A stretch of DNA of 64,000 bases from Rhizobiales bacterium dw_265 (GCA_018449595.1 JAAVUU010000001.1:992001-1056000), one strand, 5' to 3'; counted from the stretch's first letter, positions 34,651 to 44,319 are shown. Numbers and translations: made by a program. The notes: generated from the letters alone by a model not told the origin.

Positions 34651-36201
34651 ATGAATATCCAGTCCAAGCCTCCGCACGAGCCGCCGCGCCGCATCCAGGT
34701 GGCGCCGGGCGACAATGTGGCGATCGTCGTCAACAGCCTGGGCCTGCCGGCGGGCACCGCATTCCCGGACGGCCTGGTGCTGAATCATTTCGTGCCCCAG
34801 GGCCACAAGGCGGCGCTGGCCGACATTGCCGATGGCGCGCCCGTCATCCGCTACAATGAAGTGATCGGCACGGCGCGCGGCGACATCAAGCGCGGCGACT
34901 GGATCAACGAGGACAATGTGGTGATGGGCACCGCCCCGCCGCTGGACCGGCTGGAGATGGCGACCCGCCCCCCGCCGAAACCCGAACCGCTGACCGGCCA
35001 TACCTTCGAAGGCTATCGCAACGCCGATGGCACGGTGGGAACCAAGAATATCCTGGCGATCTCGACCAGCGTGCAATGCGTGGCGGGCACCATGGAATAT
35101 GCGCTGAAGCGCATCAAGGCCGAGTTGCTGCCGCGCTATCCCAATGTGGATGACGTGGTGGCCTTGACCCATGCCTATGGCTGCGGCGTGGCGATCAATG
35201 CGCCCCAGGCGGTGGTGCCGATCCGCACCTTGCAGAACCTGGCGCACAATCCCAATTTCGGCGGCGAAGTGCTGGTGGTGGGGCTGGGCTGCGAAAAGCT
35301 GGTGCCCGAACGGCTTTTGCCCGAAGGAAAGGGGGCCGAACAGGGCGGCGACATCCTGCGGATGCAGGACCAGGACGGCTTCGGCGCCAATATCGCCGCC
35401 ATCCTGGAACGGGTGGAAGCGCGGCTGAAAATCCTGAACCAGCGCAAGCGCGAGACCGTGCCGGCCAGCGAACTGATCGTGGGCATGCAGTGCGGCGGCA
35501 GCGACGCCTTCAGCGGCCTGACCGCCAATCCGGCGCTGGGCTATTGCGCCGACCTCTTGGTGCGGGCCGGGGCGACGGTGATGTTCTCGGAAGTGACCGA
35601 GGTGCGCGACGCCATTCACCTGCTGACGCCGCGCGCCGCCACCCGCGAAGTCGCCGAGGCGCTGGTGCGCGAGATGCGCTGGTATGACGATTATCTCGAC
35701 AAGGGCGGCGTGGATCGCGGCGCCAACACCACACCGGGCAACAAGAAGGGCGGCCTTTCCAACATCATCGAGAAGTCGCTGGGCTCGGTCGCCAAGTCCG
35801 GCACCAGCGCCATTAATGCCGTGCTGTCGCCGGGCGAGAAAGTGCGCGGGCGCGGCCTGGTGTTCGCCGCCACCCCGGCCAGCGATTTTGTCTGCGGCAC
35901 TCTGCAGCTGGCATCGGGCATGAACCTGCATGTCTTCACCACTGGGCGCGGTACGCCCTATGGCCTGGCGGCGGTGCCTGTCATCAAGGTCTCGACCCGC
36001 AGCGAGTTGGCGCAGCGCTGGGCCGACCTGATCGACCTGGATGCCGGGCCTATCGCCACCGGCGAGAAGACCATCGAGCAGGTGGGTTGGGAATTGTTCC
36101 AGTTGATGCTGGATGTGGCGAGCGGCAGGAAACAGGTGTGGGCCGACAAGTGGGGCCTGCACAACGACTTGACGCTGTTCAACCCGGCGCCGGTGACCTA
36201 A
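34651..36201 (+). CDS. garD: Galactarate dehydratase
   Basis: 516 residues, close to E. coli GarD along its whole length: [126 protein letters not shown] and the terminal [14 protein letters not shown]. It is an iron-dependent dehydratase turning galactarate into 5-dehydro-4-deoxy-D-glucarate, so both sugar diacids join at KdgD. It is last in the operon, followed by a palindromic repeat. It is related to, but distinct from, the UxaA-like protein at 26822. Confidence 0.95.
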   Translation: MNIQSKPPHEPPRRIQVAPGDNVAIVVNSLGLPAGTAFPDGLVLNHFVPQGHKAALADIADGAPVIRYNEVIGTARGDIKRGDWINEDNVVMGTAPPLDRLEMATRPPPKPEPLTGHTFEGYRNADGTVGTKNILAISTSVQCVAGTMEYALKRIKAELLPRYPNVDDVVALTHAYGCGVAINAPQAVVPIRTLQNLAHNPNFGGEVLVVGLGCEKLVPERLLPEGKGAEQGGDILRMQDQDGFGANIAAILERVEARLKILNQRKRETVPASELIVGMQCGGSDAFSGLTANPALGYCADLLVRAGATVMFSEVTEVRDAIHLLTPRAATREVAEALVREMRWYDDYLDKGGVDRGANTTPGNKKGGLSNIIEKSLGSVAKSGTSAINAVLSPGEKVRGRGLVFAATPASDFVCGTLQLASGMNLHVFTTGRGTPYGLAAVPVIKVSTRSELAQRWADLIDLDAGPIATGEKTIEQVGWELFQLMLDVASGRKQVWADKWGLHNDLTLFNPAPVT

Positions 36202-36207
36202 CAAATT

Positions 36208-36290
36208 CCGTCACTCCCGCGAAAGCGGGAGCCCAGCTTTTTCTACCGGCACCATTTTTGAAGTTGGATTCCCGCTTTCGCGGGAATGAC
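36208..36290. repeat. Palindromic repeat between convergent genes (family B)
   Basis: Two hairpins, CTCCCGC-GAAA-GCGGGAG and ATTCCCGC-TTTC-GCGGGAAT, lie in an outer frame of GTCA and TGAC. The arms are unlike the GTCATGGCCCG family, but the plan (paired hairpins framed by GTCA/TGAC) is the same. It fills the gap between garD and the GMC oxidoreductase gene. Confidence 0.8.
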
Positions 36291-36294
36291 AATT

Positions 36295-37908
36295 TCAGTG
36301 TGCATCCTCGATCACCATCGCCGCGCCCTTGGCCGCGATCATGATGGTGGGGGTGTTGGTGTTGCCCGACACGATGGTCGGCATCACACTGGCATCGATC
36401 ACCCGCAAGCCCTGCAAGCCATGCACCCGCAGCCGTTCATCCACCACGGCGGAGGGATCGGTGCCGAGGCCCATCTTCGCCGTGCCGACGGGGTGGAAGA
36501 TGGTGGTGCCGACATCGCCCGCCGCATGGATCAGCGCCGCATCGCTGTCGTCGGCGGCCGGGCCGGGACGGAATTCCTCGGGCCGGTATTGCGCCAGCGC
36601 CGGTTGCGCCATCAGCCGCCGGGTCAACCGGATGCAGTCGGCGGCGATGCGGCGATCCTCGTCGGTCGAAAGATAGTGCGGCGCGATCTGCGGCCTGGCT
36701 TCCAGCGCCGCCGAGGTCAGCCGCACCGTGCCCCGCGATGACGGCCGCAAGTTGCAGGGACTGACGGTGATGGCGGGCTCGCGGTGCAGCGGGGTGCCGA
36801 AACGGTCCAGCGACAAGGGCTGGACATGGAACTGGACATTGGCGCGCGCCTGGCCGGGATCGGATTTGGTGAAGATGCCCAGTTGCGACGCCGCCATGGT
36901 CATCGGCCCGCGCCGCAGCAGGCCATATTGCAGCGCCATCAGCGGCCGGCCCAGCAGGGAGTAGTAGATCTCGTTCAGGGTCTTGACGCCCGACACCCGG
37001 TACATCACACGCAATTGCAAATGATCCTGCAGGTTGCGCCCCACGCCTTCCATCGCATGGCGGACGGGAATGCCCAACGCGTTCAGCCAGGCCGGCGGCC
37101 CCACGCCCGAGCGCTGCAGCACCTGCACCGAGCCGATGGCCCCGGCGCAAAGGATCACCTCGCCCTTGGCGCGCGCCTCCACCGTCTGGGCGCCGCGCCG
37201 GAAGCGCACGCCCGTGGCGCGCGTCCCATCGAACGTCACCGTCTCGACCTGGACATCGGTTTCCAGCCGCAGGTTGGCGCGGCCCAGCGCGGGGCGCAGG
37301 AAACCGCGCGCCGCCGACCAGCGCCGCCCGTTCTTCTGGTTGACGTGGAAATAGCAGCTTCCCGTATTGTCGCCGGTGTTGAAATCCGGCGTCTTCGGGA
37401 TGCCGATTTCTTCCGCCGCATCGGCGACGGCGTCCAGGATGTCCCAGCGCACCCGCGGCCTTGCCACATGCAGTTCGCCGCCGCCGCGATGGTGTTCCGT
37501 ATCGCCCAGGAAATGATGATCCAGATGGCGGAACACGGTGCGCACATCGTCCCAGCCCCAACCCGTCATACCCAATTGCCGCCAGTGATCGTAATCGCCT
37601 GCGTGGCCACGCATCGAGATCATGGCATTGATCGAGGACGAGCCGCCCAGCGCCTTGCCGCGCGGGTAATTCAACTTGCGGCCGTTCAGACCGGGCTCCG
37701 CAACCGTCTCGAACATCCAGTCGCTGCGCGGATTGCCGATCAGATAGAGATAGCCGACCGGGATATGAAACCAGATCCAGTCGTCCTGGCCGCCCGCTTC
37801 CAGCAGCAGCACCCGTGTTTTGGGATCGGCGGACAGGCGGTTGGCCACCACGCAGCCGGCCGAGCCCGCGCCCACCACGATATAATCGTATTCGCCGTCA
37901 AGCATCAT
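36295..37908 (-). CDS. GMC-family FAD oxidoreductase (choline-dehydrogenase-like)
   Basis: 537 residues from the ATG at 37908 (a second ATG follows at once). FAD-binding blocks are [19 protein letters not shown] near the start, LLLEAGG, the GMC signature [20 protein letters not shown] (about 85-104), and [24 protein letters not shown]-terminal [10 protein letters not shown] and [15 protein letters not shown] hold the catalytic His and Asn/His pair. It oxidises an alcohol or polyol; no signal peptide is seen, so it is cytosolic. The N-terminal extension open to 38028 overlaps the next gene and is rejected. It follows the amidohydrolase gene by about 30 nt and may be in the same transcript. Confidence 0.9.
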   Translation of the reverse strand: MMLDGEYDYIVVGAGSAGCVVANRLSADPKTRVLLLEAGGQDDWIWFHIPVGYLYLIGNPRSDWMFETVAEPGLNGRKLNYPRGKALGGSSSINAMISMRGHAGDYDHWRQLGMTGWGWDDVRTVFRHLDHHFLGDTEHHRGGGELHVARPRVRWDILDAVADAAEEIGIPKTPDFNTGDNTGSCYFHVNQKNGRRWSAARGFLRPALGRANLRLETDVQVETVTFDGTRATGVRFRRGAQTVEARAKGEVILCAGAIGSVQVLQRSGVGPPAWLNALGIPVRHAMEGVGRNLQDHLQLRVMYRVSGVKTLNEIYYSLLGRPLMALQYGLLRRGPMTMAASQLGIFTKSDPGQARANVQFHVQPLSLDRFGTPLHREPAITVSPCNLRPSSRGTVRLTSAALEARPQIAPHYLSTDEDRRIAADCIRLTRRLMAQPALAQYRPEEFRPGPAADDSDAALIHAAGDVGTTIFHPVGTAKMGLGTDPSAVVDERLRVHGLQGLRVIDASVMPTIVSGNTNTPTIMIAAKGAAMVIEDAH

Positions 37909-37939
37909 CCGTCCAGATAAAACACTTCCTGCCCCGCCG

Positions 37940-39262
37940 CTAGTGCAACACGGTGTCGCCGGGGCGCGGCACCGGACGCGGAAACACCGTCCAATAGGAA
38001 TCCAGATGGGTATCGCCTTGCGGCCCATTCCAGGGCAGGGCGGAAAGCCCGTCCAGGTCGTAGACCAGGCGGCCGCGCCGGATGGTCAGTTCCGCCACCA
38101 GCTTCTGCGTGCCATCCACCCGCGTATTGACCATGTCGGTGAAACCGAAATGGCCTTTCTCGACCTTCAGCACCGCGACATCGGCGATCGCGCCCACCGA
38201 CAGGTTGCCCAAATCGTCCCGCCGGATCTCGCGGGCGGGATGCGCCGTCATGTCGGCCACCACTTCGGAAAGCCGCAGGCCCAGCGCCATCAGCTTGCTG
38301 GCGACATTGAGAATGTCCTTGGTGGCGCCGTTCATGCTGTCGACATGCAGGTCGGTGGAAAGGGAGTCGGGCCGGAAACCCTGCCCGATCATCGGCACGG
38401 CAAGCGACCATTTGAAGCTGCCGCCGCCGGTGCCGGTGTCGAACCAGATGCCGCGCGCCCGGCCCTCGATGAAGCCCCTGCTGGGGCCCAGGGTCAGCGG
38501 GTCCTGTTCCTGGCGCAGGCCGGAATACATGTGGGTATAGATGTCGCCGGGCCGCAGCTTTTCGGTCAACAGGTCATACAGCGGCCGTGTCGGCCGGTCG
38601 GCGCCGAAATCCACCATCACCGGCAGGTTTGCCTTGGTGCCGGCGATCACCGCCTGTTCCACCGGCGTCCATTCCGGGCCGTTGAAATGCGCCGTCTTGA
38701 TGCCGACGATCACACCGGGATAACGCGCCGCCATCCCGGCGGTGGCTTCGCCGTCCATGTCGGCGGTGTTCTGTTCATAGCCGCCGCCGCGCATCCCGGC
38801 GCCGACGATGTTGAGCATCGCCAGCACCCGCGTTTTGGAGCGGTCGATGATGCGGTCCTTGAAATCGGGAAAATTGCGCCAGCCAGACGAGCCGGCATCC
38901 ACCACCGTGGTGACGCCATTGCGGAAGGTGAAGCCGTCGGGCGGCACGCTGAGGTCGCCGGCATAGGAGCCGCGCTCGCCGGTGCCGTTGTAGACATGGA
39001 CATGCAGGTCGATCAGCCCCGGCGTGACAATGAGGCCGCGCACATCGATGGTCTTGATGGCATCGGCGGGTTTCAGGCCGGCCGCGACCCTGGCGATGCG
39101 CCCGTCCTTGATGGCGACATCCATCGCCGCGTCCACATGGTTCCTGGCGTCGATCACATGGCCGCCACGCAGCAGCAGGTCGTATTGTGGAAGATTGGGG
39201 GCCGGAAGCGGCTGCGCCGTTGCCGGTGCGGCCAGCAGCATCAGCACGGCCAACAGCTTCAT
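37940..39262 (-). CDS. Exported amidohydrolase / deacetylase-type metallohydrolase
   Basis: 440 residues with a signal peptide (MKLLAVLMLLAAPATAQ). Amidohydrolase marks: LLLRGGHVIDARN, IVTPGLIDLHVHVY with the HxH pair, NGVTTVVDAGSSGW, GVIVGIKTAHF with a Lys that may be carboxylated, DIYTHMYSG, and a closing GAIADVAVLKVEKG. Relatives are annotated as dihydroorotase-like deacetylases and often stand next to a SelA-like PLP enzyme, as here. The ATG overlaps that gene's stop (ATGA). The substrate is unknown; an N-acyl or cyclic amide in the periplasm is inferred. Confidence 0.83.
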   Translation of the reverse strand: MKLLAVLMLLAAPATAQPLPAPNLPQYDLLLRGGHVIDARNHVDAAMDVAIKDGRIARVAAGLKPADAIKTIDVRGLIVTPGLIDLHVHVYNGTGERGSYAGDLSVPPDGFTFRNGVTTVVDAGSSGWRNFPDFKDRIIDRSKTRVLAMLNIVGAGMRGGGYEQNTADMDGEATAGMAARYPGVIVGIKTAHFNGPEWTPVEQAVIAGTKANLPVMVDFGADRPTRPLYDLLTEKLRPGDIYTHMYSGLRQEQDPLTLGPSRGFIEGRARGIWFDTGTGGGSFKWSLAVPMIGQGFRPDSLSTDLHVDSMNGATKDILNVASKLMALGLRLSEVVADMTAHPAREIRRDDLGNLSVGAIADVAVLKVEKGHFGFTDMVNTRVDGTQKLVAELTIRRGRLVYDLDGLSALPWNGPQGDTHLDSYWTVFPRPVPRPGDTVLH

Positions 39263-40821
39263 GCGCGTACAGCCGTAAAAGTCGCGGGACCATATTCGCC
39301 CATGTCCACCGGGCCCGCCATCCACGCGCCATCGGCCGTCGCGGTAAAGCGCCAGTCAATGCCATTGCCGGGCACCGCCATGCGGCTTGTGATCTCCACG
39401 GCATTGCCATGCACCTGGCCTCGCAACCGGCCTTCATAGATTTCGCCCTGGTGATGGCCACGCAGCGCATTGCCGTCCTGCTGCAGGGTGAAGTGCTGCA
39501 CACCCTCGCCGCGCTGGTATTGGATGGTGACCAGCCAGTCGCCGGCCAGCGCGGCGGCGGGGCCCGGCTGCACCGGCGGGTTGTCGTAGTGGCCGGGATT
39601 GCTCAATGCGGCGAACAAAGCCTCGGCAACGAGGCGTTCTTCGCCGGGGTCCATCATGTAAGGCATGACGGTCAAGCTGCTGTCCATATGGTCCGGCCGC
39701 GTGCCGGTGCCGCTTTCCACCAGGATGCGCGGGGTGCCGGCATCCAGCCTTGCCATCACTTCGCTGCCGGTGATGCCCAGCACCTTCGCATCCCAGTGAA
39801 CGCGCAATCGCGGCGCCTTGTTGGACAGGTCTTCAGGCTCCAGAGTTTCAAACCGGGTCGAAGCCAGCGGCTTCAGCCGCGCCGCGATCTGCTCCAGCCA
39901 GCCGCGCCACAGGCGCTGTTCGGCGGCGTGATCGCGCGCATACCATTGCCGCACCGCCGCCAGGAGGCCCATCGCCTCTTCCTTGGAGCATTTCAGCGCC
40001 CGGCCGTAGCAGTGATGCGGCGCGGCCTGGAACCAGGCCGCCTGGCATAGGCTTTTGTCGCCGATCAGCATGCCCGAGGACTGCGGCCCGCGCAGACACT
40101 TGCCGCCGGAATAGCAGACCAGGCTTGCCCCTTTCGCCAGGTGGATATTGGGATTGAGCGGTTCTTCCGCCGCCGCATCCACCAGCACCGGCACGCCCTT
40201 TTCCCCGGCCAGCGCGCAGATCGCGGCGATGGGCAGCGCGCTTTTGGCTTCATTGGGCGAGGACATCGCATAGATCATGGCGGTGCGCGGCGAGATCGCG
40301 GCGCGCAGTTCATCCGCCGTTTCGACCTCGGCGATCTGCGCCCCCACCATGCGGATGCCCACGTCATAAGGATTGCGCGAATGGCCGGGCACGATCACCT
40401 GGTCGCGCCCCTTGATGAAGGGCAGCGCCTGGCATTGTTCGACATTGCTGCCGGCGATGCAGGCGATGGTGGCCTGCACGATGGCGGCTTCCGCGCCATT
40501 GGTGGCGATGCCCCATTCCGCCCCGGTCAGCCGCGCCAGTTCGGCGCCGATGCCGGCCATCATCTCGTCCATCTGGACGTAATAATGCGACGCCTCGAAC
40601 ATCGCCTGCTTGACCTGCGGCAAGGAACGCGAGCCCGAGATGATGGTGTAGGTGCCGCGCGCATTCAGGATCGGCCTGACCCCGATGCGGGTGAACAGGT
40701 TGTCGGCTTCGGCGCCGGTGTGTTGCGGCATGGCTTGCGCTGCCGCTCCCGGCGCCAGGGCGGCCAGCGGTGCGATGCCGGAGCCTTTGAGGAACAGCCG
40801 CCGCGACCATTTGCCGAACAT
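39259..40821 (-). CDS. Tat-exported SelA-like PLP-dependent enzyme with C-terminal beta domain
   Basis: 520 residues from the ATG at 40821. The leader KWSRRLFLKGSG is a textbook twin-arginine motif, ending near GAAAQ (30). The PLP fold is of the SelA / D-glucosaminate-6-phosphate ammonia-lyase group: NARGTYTIISGSRSLP, ATNGAEAAIVQATIACIAG, VPVLVDAAAEEPLNP with the PLP-ring Asp, and the Schiff-base Lys in CYSGGKCLRGPQSSG (residue 241). After about residue 420 a roughly 100-residue beta-rich domain follows (ALAGDWLVTIQYQRG, GRLRGQVHGNAVEI). A PLP enzyme outside the cytoplasm is unusual; folding with cofactor before Tat export would explain it. It is coupled to the exported amidohydrolase. Confidence 0.83.
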   Translation of the reverse strand: MFGKWSRRLFLKGSGIAPLAALAPGAAAQAMPQHTGAEADNLFTRIGVRPILNARGTYTIISGSRSLPQVKQAMFEASHYYVQMDEMMAGIGAELARLTGAEWGIATNGAEAAIVQATIACIAGSNVEQCQALPFIKGRDQVIVPGHSRNPYDVGIRMVGAQIAEVETADELRAAISPRTAMIYAMSSPNEAKSALPIAAICALAGEKGVPVLVDAAAEEPLNPNIHLAKGASLVCYSGGKCLRGPQSSGMLIGDKSLCQAAWFQAAPHHCYGRALKCSKEEAMGLLAAVRQWYARDHAAEQRLWRGWLEQIAARLKPLASTRFETLEPEDLSNKAPRLRVHWDAKVLGITGSEVMARLDAGTPRILVESGTGTRPDHMDSSLTVMPYMMDPGEERLVAEALFAALSNPGHYDNPPVQPGPAAALAGDWLVTIQYQRGEGVQHFTLQQDGNALRGHHQGEIYEGRLRGQVHGNAVEITSRMAVPGNGIDWRFTATADGAWMAGPVDMGEYGPATFTAVRA

Positions 40822-40929
40822 CACGCCCTCTCAGTTACGGGCGGCGGCGATTGCGGTGAAATCCGGCCCAATCCCACGCGTCCCTCGGCGTCCCGCCGAA
40901 CGCTATCACAACCGCGCGATCAGGAAAGG

Positions 40930-41583
40930 TCAGCCGCGATAGCCGCAGCCGCGCAGGAACATGTTCACCGCATAGGGCACATGGTCCTCCAGTTCGGCCT
41001 TGCTCATGGGCTGGTCCATGGCGATGCGGATGCGGATCTGGTCGCTGACCATGCTGATGAAGAATCGCGCCGCCCGTTCGGAATCGCCCAGGTCGGGCAG
41101 CAGGCCCCGCCCGCGCCAGACCTCCAGCGCGCTGTTGTAGATGTTGCAGGCGCGCAGGACGGTGGAACCGTACATCTCCCGCAGTTCGGGAAACCGCCGC
41201 GCTTCCGCCAGCGCGATGCGCACCATGCCGGCCGCCTCGCCGCTCAGCGTCGCGGCCATCTTGCGGCCGGCGGCAAGCAGATAGGTGCGCGGGTCGGAAC
41301 CGGCGGGATCGGAAATCTGCGCCGCATGTTCCGCCATGGCGCGTTCGACCAGGCGGCTGACCACGGCCTTCACCAGTTCGGCCTTGTTGGCATAGCGGCT
41401 GTAGAGCGTCTTGGTGGAGGCGCCGGCCTTTTTGGCGATCTGCTCCATGGTGGTGTCGCTGTAGCCCTGGGCATTGAACAGCGCCAAGGCGGCATCCATC
41501 AGCCGGTCGGGCAAGCCGGCCAGTTCTTCGGCTGAAAGTCGGCCGGGCCCGCTGCGCGGACAGAGATTTTTGACGATTTTCAT
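40930..41583 (-). CDS. TetR-family regulator of the EmrAB efflux genes
   Basis: 217 residues. The helix-turn-helix is at about 27-75 (LMDAALALFNAQGYSDTT, MEQIAKKAGASTKTLYSRYANKAELV), followed by an all-helical ligand domain. It is divergent from the EmrA/EmrB genes, with about 127 bp between the starts. That gap holds a palindrome and an extra half-site (41640-41695), a suitable place for it to repress both directions. The ligand is probably a toxic compound exported by the pump. Confidence 0.88.
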   Translation of the reverse strand: MKIVKNLCPRSGPGRLSAEELAGLPDRLMDAALALFNAQGYSDTTMEQIAKKAGASTKTLYSRYANKAELVKAVVSRLVERAMAEHAAQISDPAGSDPRTYLLAAGRKMAATLSGEAAGMVRIALAEARRFPELREMYGSTVLRACNIYNSALEVWRGRGLLPDLGDSERAARFFISMVSDQIRIRIAMDQPMSKAELEDHVPYAVNMFLRGCGYRG

Positions 41584-41639
41584 AACTGTTCCAGTCTCTT
41601 ACGGAAAATCACCACCACGAGAGAATACCACTTGACCGA

Positions 41640-41695
41640 AAGAAAAGAAAGTGTTTCTTTTCTTCGTGTCAAAGGAACGGAATGGTTTCTTTTCT
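41640..41695. promoter_or_regulatory. Probable TetR operator: palindrome plus extra half-site
   Basis: AAGAAAAGAAA (41640-41650) and TTTCTTTTCTT (41654-41664) are perfect 11-bp arms around GTG. A further TTTCTTTTCT copy lies at 41686-41695, just before the EmrA gene start. It lies between the divergent tetR and emrA genes. Purine/pyrimidine strand asymmetry makes it stand out from the GC-rich surroundings. Confidence 0.55.
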
Positions 41696-41710
41696 TTCAT
41701 GAGGCCCGCC

Positions 41711-42775
41711 ATGACCGATATCACCGCCGACAATGCCCATTTCGAAGCCCCCGTCCGCCGCACGACCAACACCGGATTGCGCAGGCGGCTGATGCTGGGG
41801 CTGGGCGCGGGCGTCGTCCTCGTCGCGCTGGGCTATGGCGGCTACGAATATTGGGCCAGTGGCGAGGTCTCCACCGACAATGCCTATGTCGGCGCCGAAG
41901 TGGCCCAGATCAATTCCCAGGTCAGCGGCCCCATCGCCCGCGTCGCCGTGCGCGATACCGACATGGTGCGCAAGGGCGATGTGCTGGTGGAGGTGGATTC
42001 CGCCGACGCCAGGATCGCGGTGGCCCAGGCCGAAGGCAACTATCGCAGCACCCTGCAGCGGGTCAGTCAGTATTACGCCCAGCGCGCCGGCGCCGCCGCC
42101 ACGGTGCAGGCGCGGCTGTCGGACGTCTCGCGCACCAGCGACGAATATGCCCGCGACCAGCGGCTGGACGCCAGCGGCGCCGTCGCCAAGCTGCAGCTGG
42201 TCACCGCCCGCACCGCGGTGGACGCCGCCCAGGCCAATCTGGTGGCGGCGCGCGAGGCGCTGCAGGCCCAGGACGAAATGGTCAAGGATGTCAGCATCGC
42301 CGACCATCCCGAAACCGTCGCCGCCCGCGCCGCCTTGGCCAAGGCGCGGCTGGACCTGTCGCGCACCGTCATTCGCGCCCCGGTGGACGGCATCGTCGCC
42401 CAGCGCAAGGCGCAGGTGGGCCAGAGCGTGCAGCCCGGCCAGTCGCTGATGACGGTGACGCCCATCGCCCAGGCCTATGTGGATGCCAATTTCAAGGAGA
42501 GCCAGCTGGGCCATGTCCGCGTCGGCCAGCCGGTGACGCTGACCTCGGACCTGTATGGCGGCAAGATCGTGTTCCACGGCAAGGTTGCCGGCATGGGCGG
42601 CGGCACCGGCTCGGCCTTTGCCGTCATCCCGGCCCAGAACGCCACCGGCAACTGGATCAAGGTGGTGCAGCGCGTGCCGGTGCGCATTGCGCTGGACGCC
42701 GGCGAGATGGCGGCGCACCCCTTGCGCGTCGGCCTGTCCATGACCGCGACGATCGACACCAGCAAGGCCAACTGA
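41711..42775 (+). CDS. emrA: EmrA-type membrane fusion protein (HlyD family)
   Basis: 354 residues from the ATG at 41711 (GAGG six bases upstream); an ATG at 41699 is possible. One N-terminal helix (about 25-45, LMLGLGAGVVLVALGYGGY), a lipoyl-like half motif (STDNAYVGAEVAQINSQVSG), a long coiled-coil hairpin (about 95-190, with ARTAVDAAQANLVAAREALQ), the second lipoyl half (SRTVIRAPVDGIVAQRKAQVG) and a beta-barrel end. It bridges the inner-membrane carrier EmrB to an outer-membrane channel; no TolC-like gene is near. The stop is two bases before emrB. Confidence 0.9.
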   Translation: MTDITADNAHFEAPVRRTTNTGLRRRLMLGLGAGVVLVALGYGGYEYWASGEVSTDNAYVGAEVAQINSQVSGPIARVAVRDTDMVRKGDVLVEVDSADARIAVAQAEGNYRSTLQRVSQYYAQRAGAAATVQARLSDVSRTSDEYARDQRLDASGAVAKLQLVTARTAVDAAQANLVAAREALQAQDEMVKDVSIADHPETVAARAALAKARLDLSRTVIRAPVDGIVAQRKAQVGQSVQPGQSLMTVTPIAQAYVDANFKESQLGHVRVGQPVTLTSDLYGGKIVFHGKVAGMGGGTGSAFAVIPAQNATGNWIKVVQRVPVRIALDAGEMAAHPLRVGLSMTATIDTSKAN

Positions 42776-42777
42776 CC

Positions 42778-44316
42778 ATGGCGGCGGGGGAACAGGCGCG
42801 GCCGCTGACCGGCGGCATGCTGTGGCTGGTCGCCGTCCTCCTGGCGATGGCCAACTTCATCGCCGTGCTGGACATGACCATCGCCAATGTCTCCATGCCC
42901 GATATTTCCGGGGCGCTGGGGATTTCGACCGACCAGGGCACCTGGGTCATCACCTCCTATTCGGTGGCCGAAGCCATCATCGTGCCGCTGACCGGCTGGC
43001 TGGCCGGCCGCTTCGGCTCGCTCAGGGTCTTCACCACCGCCATGATGCTGTTCGGCGTCTTTTCGGCGTTCTGCGGTTTTTCCAACTCGCTGGACATGCT
43101 GGTGTTCGGCCGCATCCTGCAGGGGCTTTCCGGCGGCATGCTGATGCCCCTCTCCCAGACCCTGCTGATGCGGATATTCCCCAAGGAGCGCGCCCCCGCC
43201 GCCATGGCGCTGTGGGCGATGACGACTTTGGTGGCGCCGGTGGCGGGCCCGATCCTGGGCGGCTTCATCTGCGACAATTACCACTGGTCGCTGATCTTCT
43301 TCATCAACGTGCCCATCGCGCTGGTCGCCGCCCCCGTCATCCTGCGTTTCCTGCGGCGCTACGAGACCGAAAAGGTGAAAGCGCCGATCGACGTGGTGGG
43401 GCTGGTGCTGCTGATCGTCTTTGTCGGGGCGCTGCAGGTGATGCTGGACATTGGCAAGGACCATGACTGGTTCGCCTCGGCCGAAATCCGCGCCCTCGCG
43501 GCCATCGCCGTCATCGGCTTCCTGGCCTTCCTGTTCTGGGAGCTGACCGACGCCAATCCCATCGTGGACCTCAGGGTGTTCCGCCATCGCGGCTTCACGG
43601 CGTCCGTCTTCACCCTCAGCCTGGGCTTCGGCTCGATGTTCGGCGCCAATGTGCTGACGCCTTTGTGGCTTCAGACCTATATGGGCTACACCCCCACCTG
43701 GTCGGGCATGACCACCGCCTGGAGCGGGGTGTTCGCGGTGATGATGGCGCCGGTGGCGGGCATCCTGATGGCCAGAAAATTCGATCCCCGCCGCATCGTC
43801 TTTGCCGGCCTGGTGTGGATCGCCGCCGTCACCTTCCTGCGCACCACCTTGACCAGCGACATCTCCTACTGGCAGATCGCCACGCCGCTGATACTGATGG
43901 GGCTGGGCCTGCCGCTGTTCTTCGTGCCGCTGACGGCGCTGGGGCTGGGCAGCGTGGACGAAAAGGAAACCGCCTCCGCCGCGGGCCTGCAGAACTTCCT
44001 GCGCACCATGGCGGGCGCCATCACCACATCGCTGGTCACCACCGTCTGGGACAACAAGACCATCACCGCCCATGCCGAACTGTCGGGCCTGGCGGACCCG
44101 AACGGGGATACGGTGCGAACCCTGACCGCCGGCGGCATGACCCAGGACGCGGCCATCGGCCAGTTGAACAACATGGTGCAGAGCCAGAGCGTGATGATCG
44201 CCACCAACCAGCTGATGCTGCTGGTGGCGGTGGCCTTCGCCATCTCGGCCTGCGCCATCTGGCTGGCGCCCAGGCCCGGCCGCGCCGTCGATCCGGCCCA
44301 GGCCGGCGGGCACTGA
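42778..44316 (+). CDS. emrB: EmrB-type multidrug MFS transporter (DHA2, 14 helices)
   Basis: 512 residues. DHA2 marks: FIAVLDMTIANVSMPDISGALG (helix 1, motif D1), WVITSYSVAEAIIVPLTGWLAGRFG (motif A), RILQGLSGGMLMPLSQTLL (motif B) and APVAGPILGGFI (motif C). About 14 hydrophobic segments. With EmrA it should expel hydrophobic toxins by proton exchange. The frame stays open through the whole emrA gene upstream, but the ATG at 42778, two bases after the emrA stop, is the real start. It ends three bases before the convergent tonB stop. Confidence 0.92.
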   Translation: MAAGEQARPLTGGMLWLVAVLLAMANFIAVLDMTIANVSMPDISGALGISTDQGTWVITSYSVAEAIIVPLTGWLAGRFGSLRVFTTAMMLFGVFSAFCGFSNSLDMLVFGRILQGLSGGMLMPLSQTLLMRIFPKERAPAAMALWAMTTLVAPVAGPILGGFICDNYHWSLIFFINVPIALVAAPVILRFLRRYETEKVKAPIDVVGLVLLIVFVGALQVMLDIGKDHDWFASAEIRALAAIAVIGFLAFLFWELTDANPIVDLRVFRHRGFTASVFTLSLGFGSMFGANVLTPLWLQTYMGYTPTWSGMTTAWSGVFAVMMAPVAGILMARKFDPRRIVFAGLVWIAAVTFLRTTLTSDISYWQIATPLILMGLGLPLFFVPLTALGLGSVDEKETASAAGLQNFLRTMAGAITTSLVTTVWDNKTITAHAELSGLADPNGDTVRTLTAGGMTQDAAIGQLNNMVQSQSVMIATNQLMLLVAVAFAISACAIWLAPRPGRAVDPAQAGGH

Positions 44317-44319
44317 CTG

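Noticed and set aside
33142..36204. Open frame of 1020 codons on the minus strand
   Set aside because: It lies opposite gudD and garD, both clear full-length matches to known enzymes, and has no recognisable motif.
41632..42777. A giant EmrB protein starting upstream of emrA
   Set aside because: The frame is open by chance through the emrA gene; the real start two bases after the emrA stop begins the first membrane helix.
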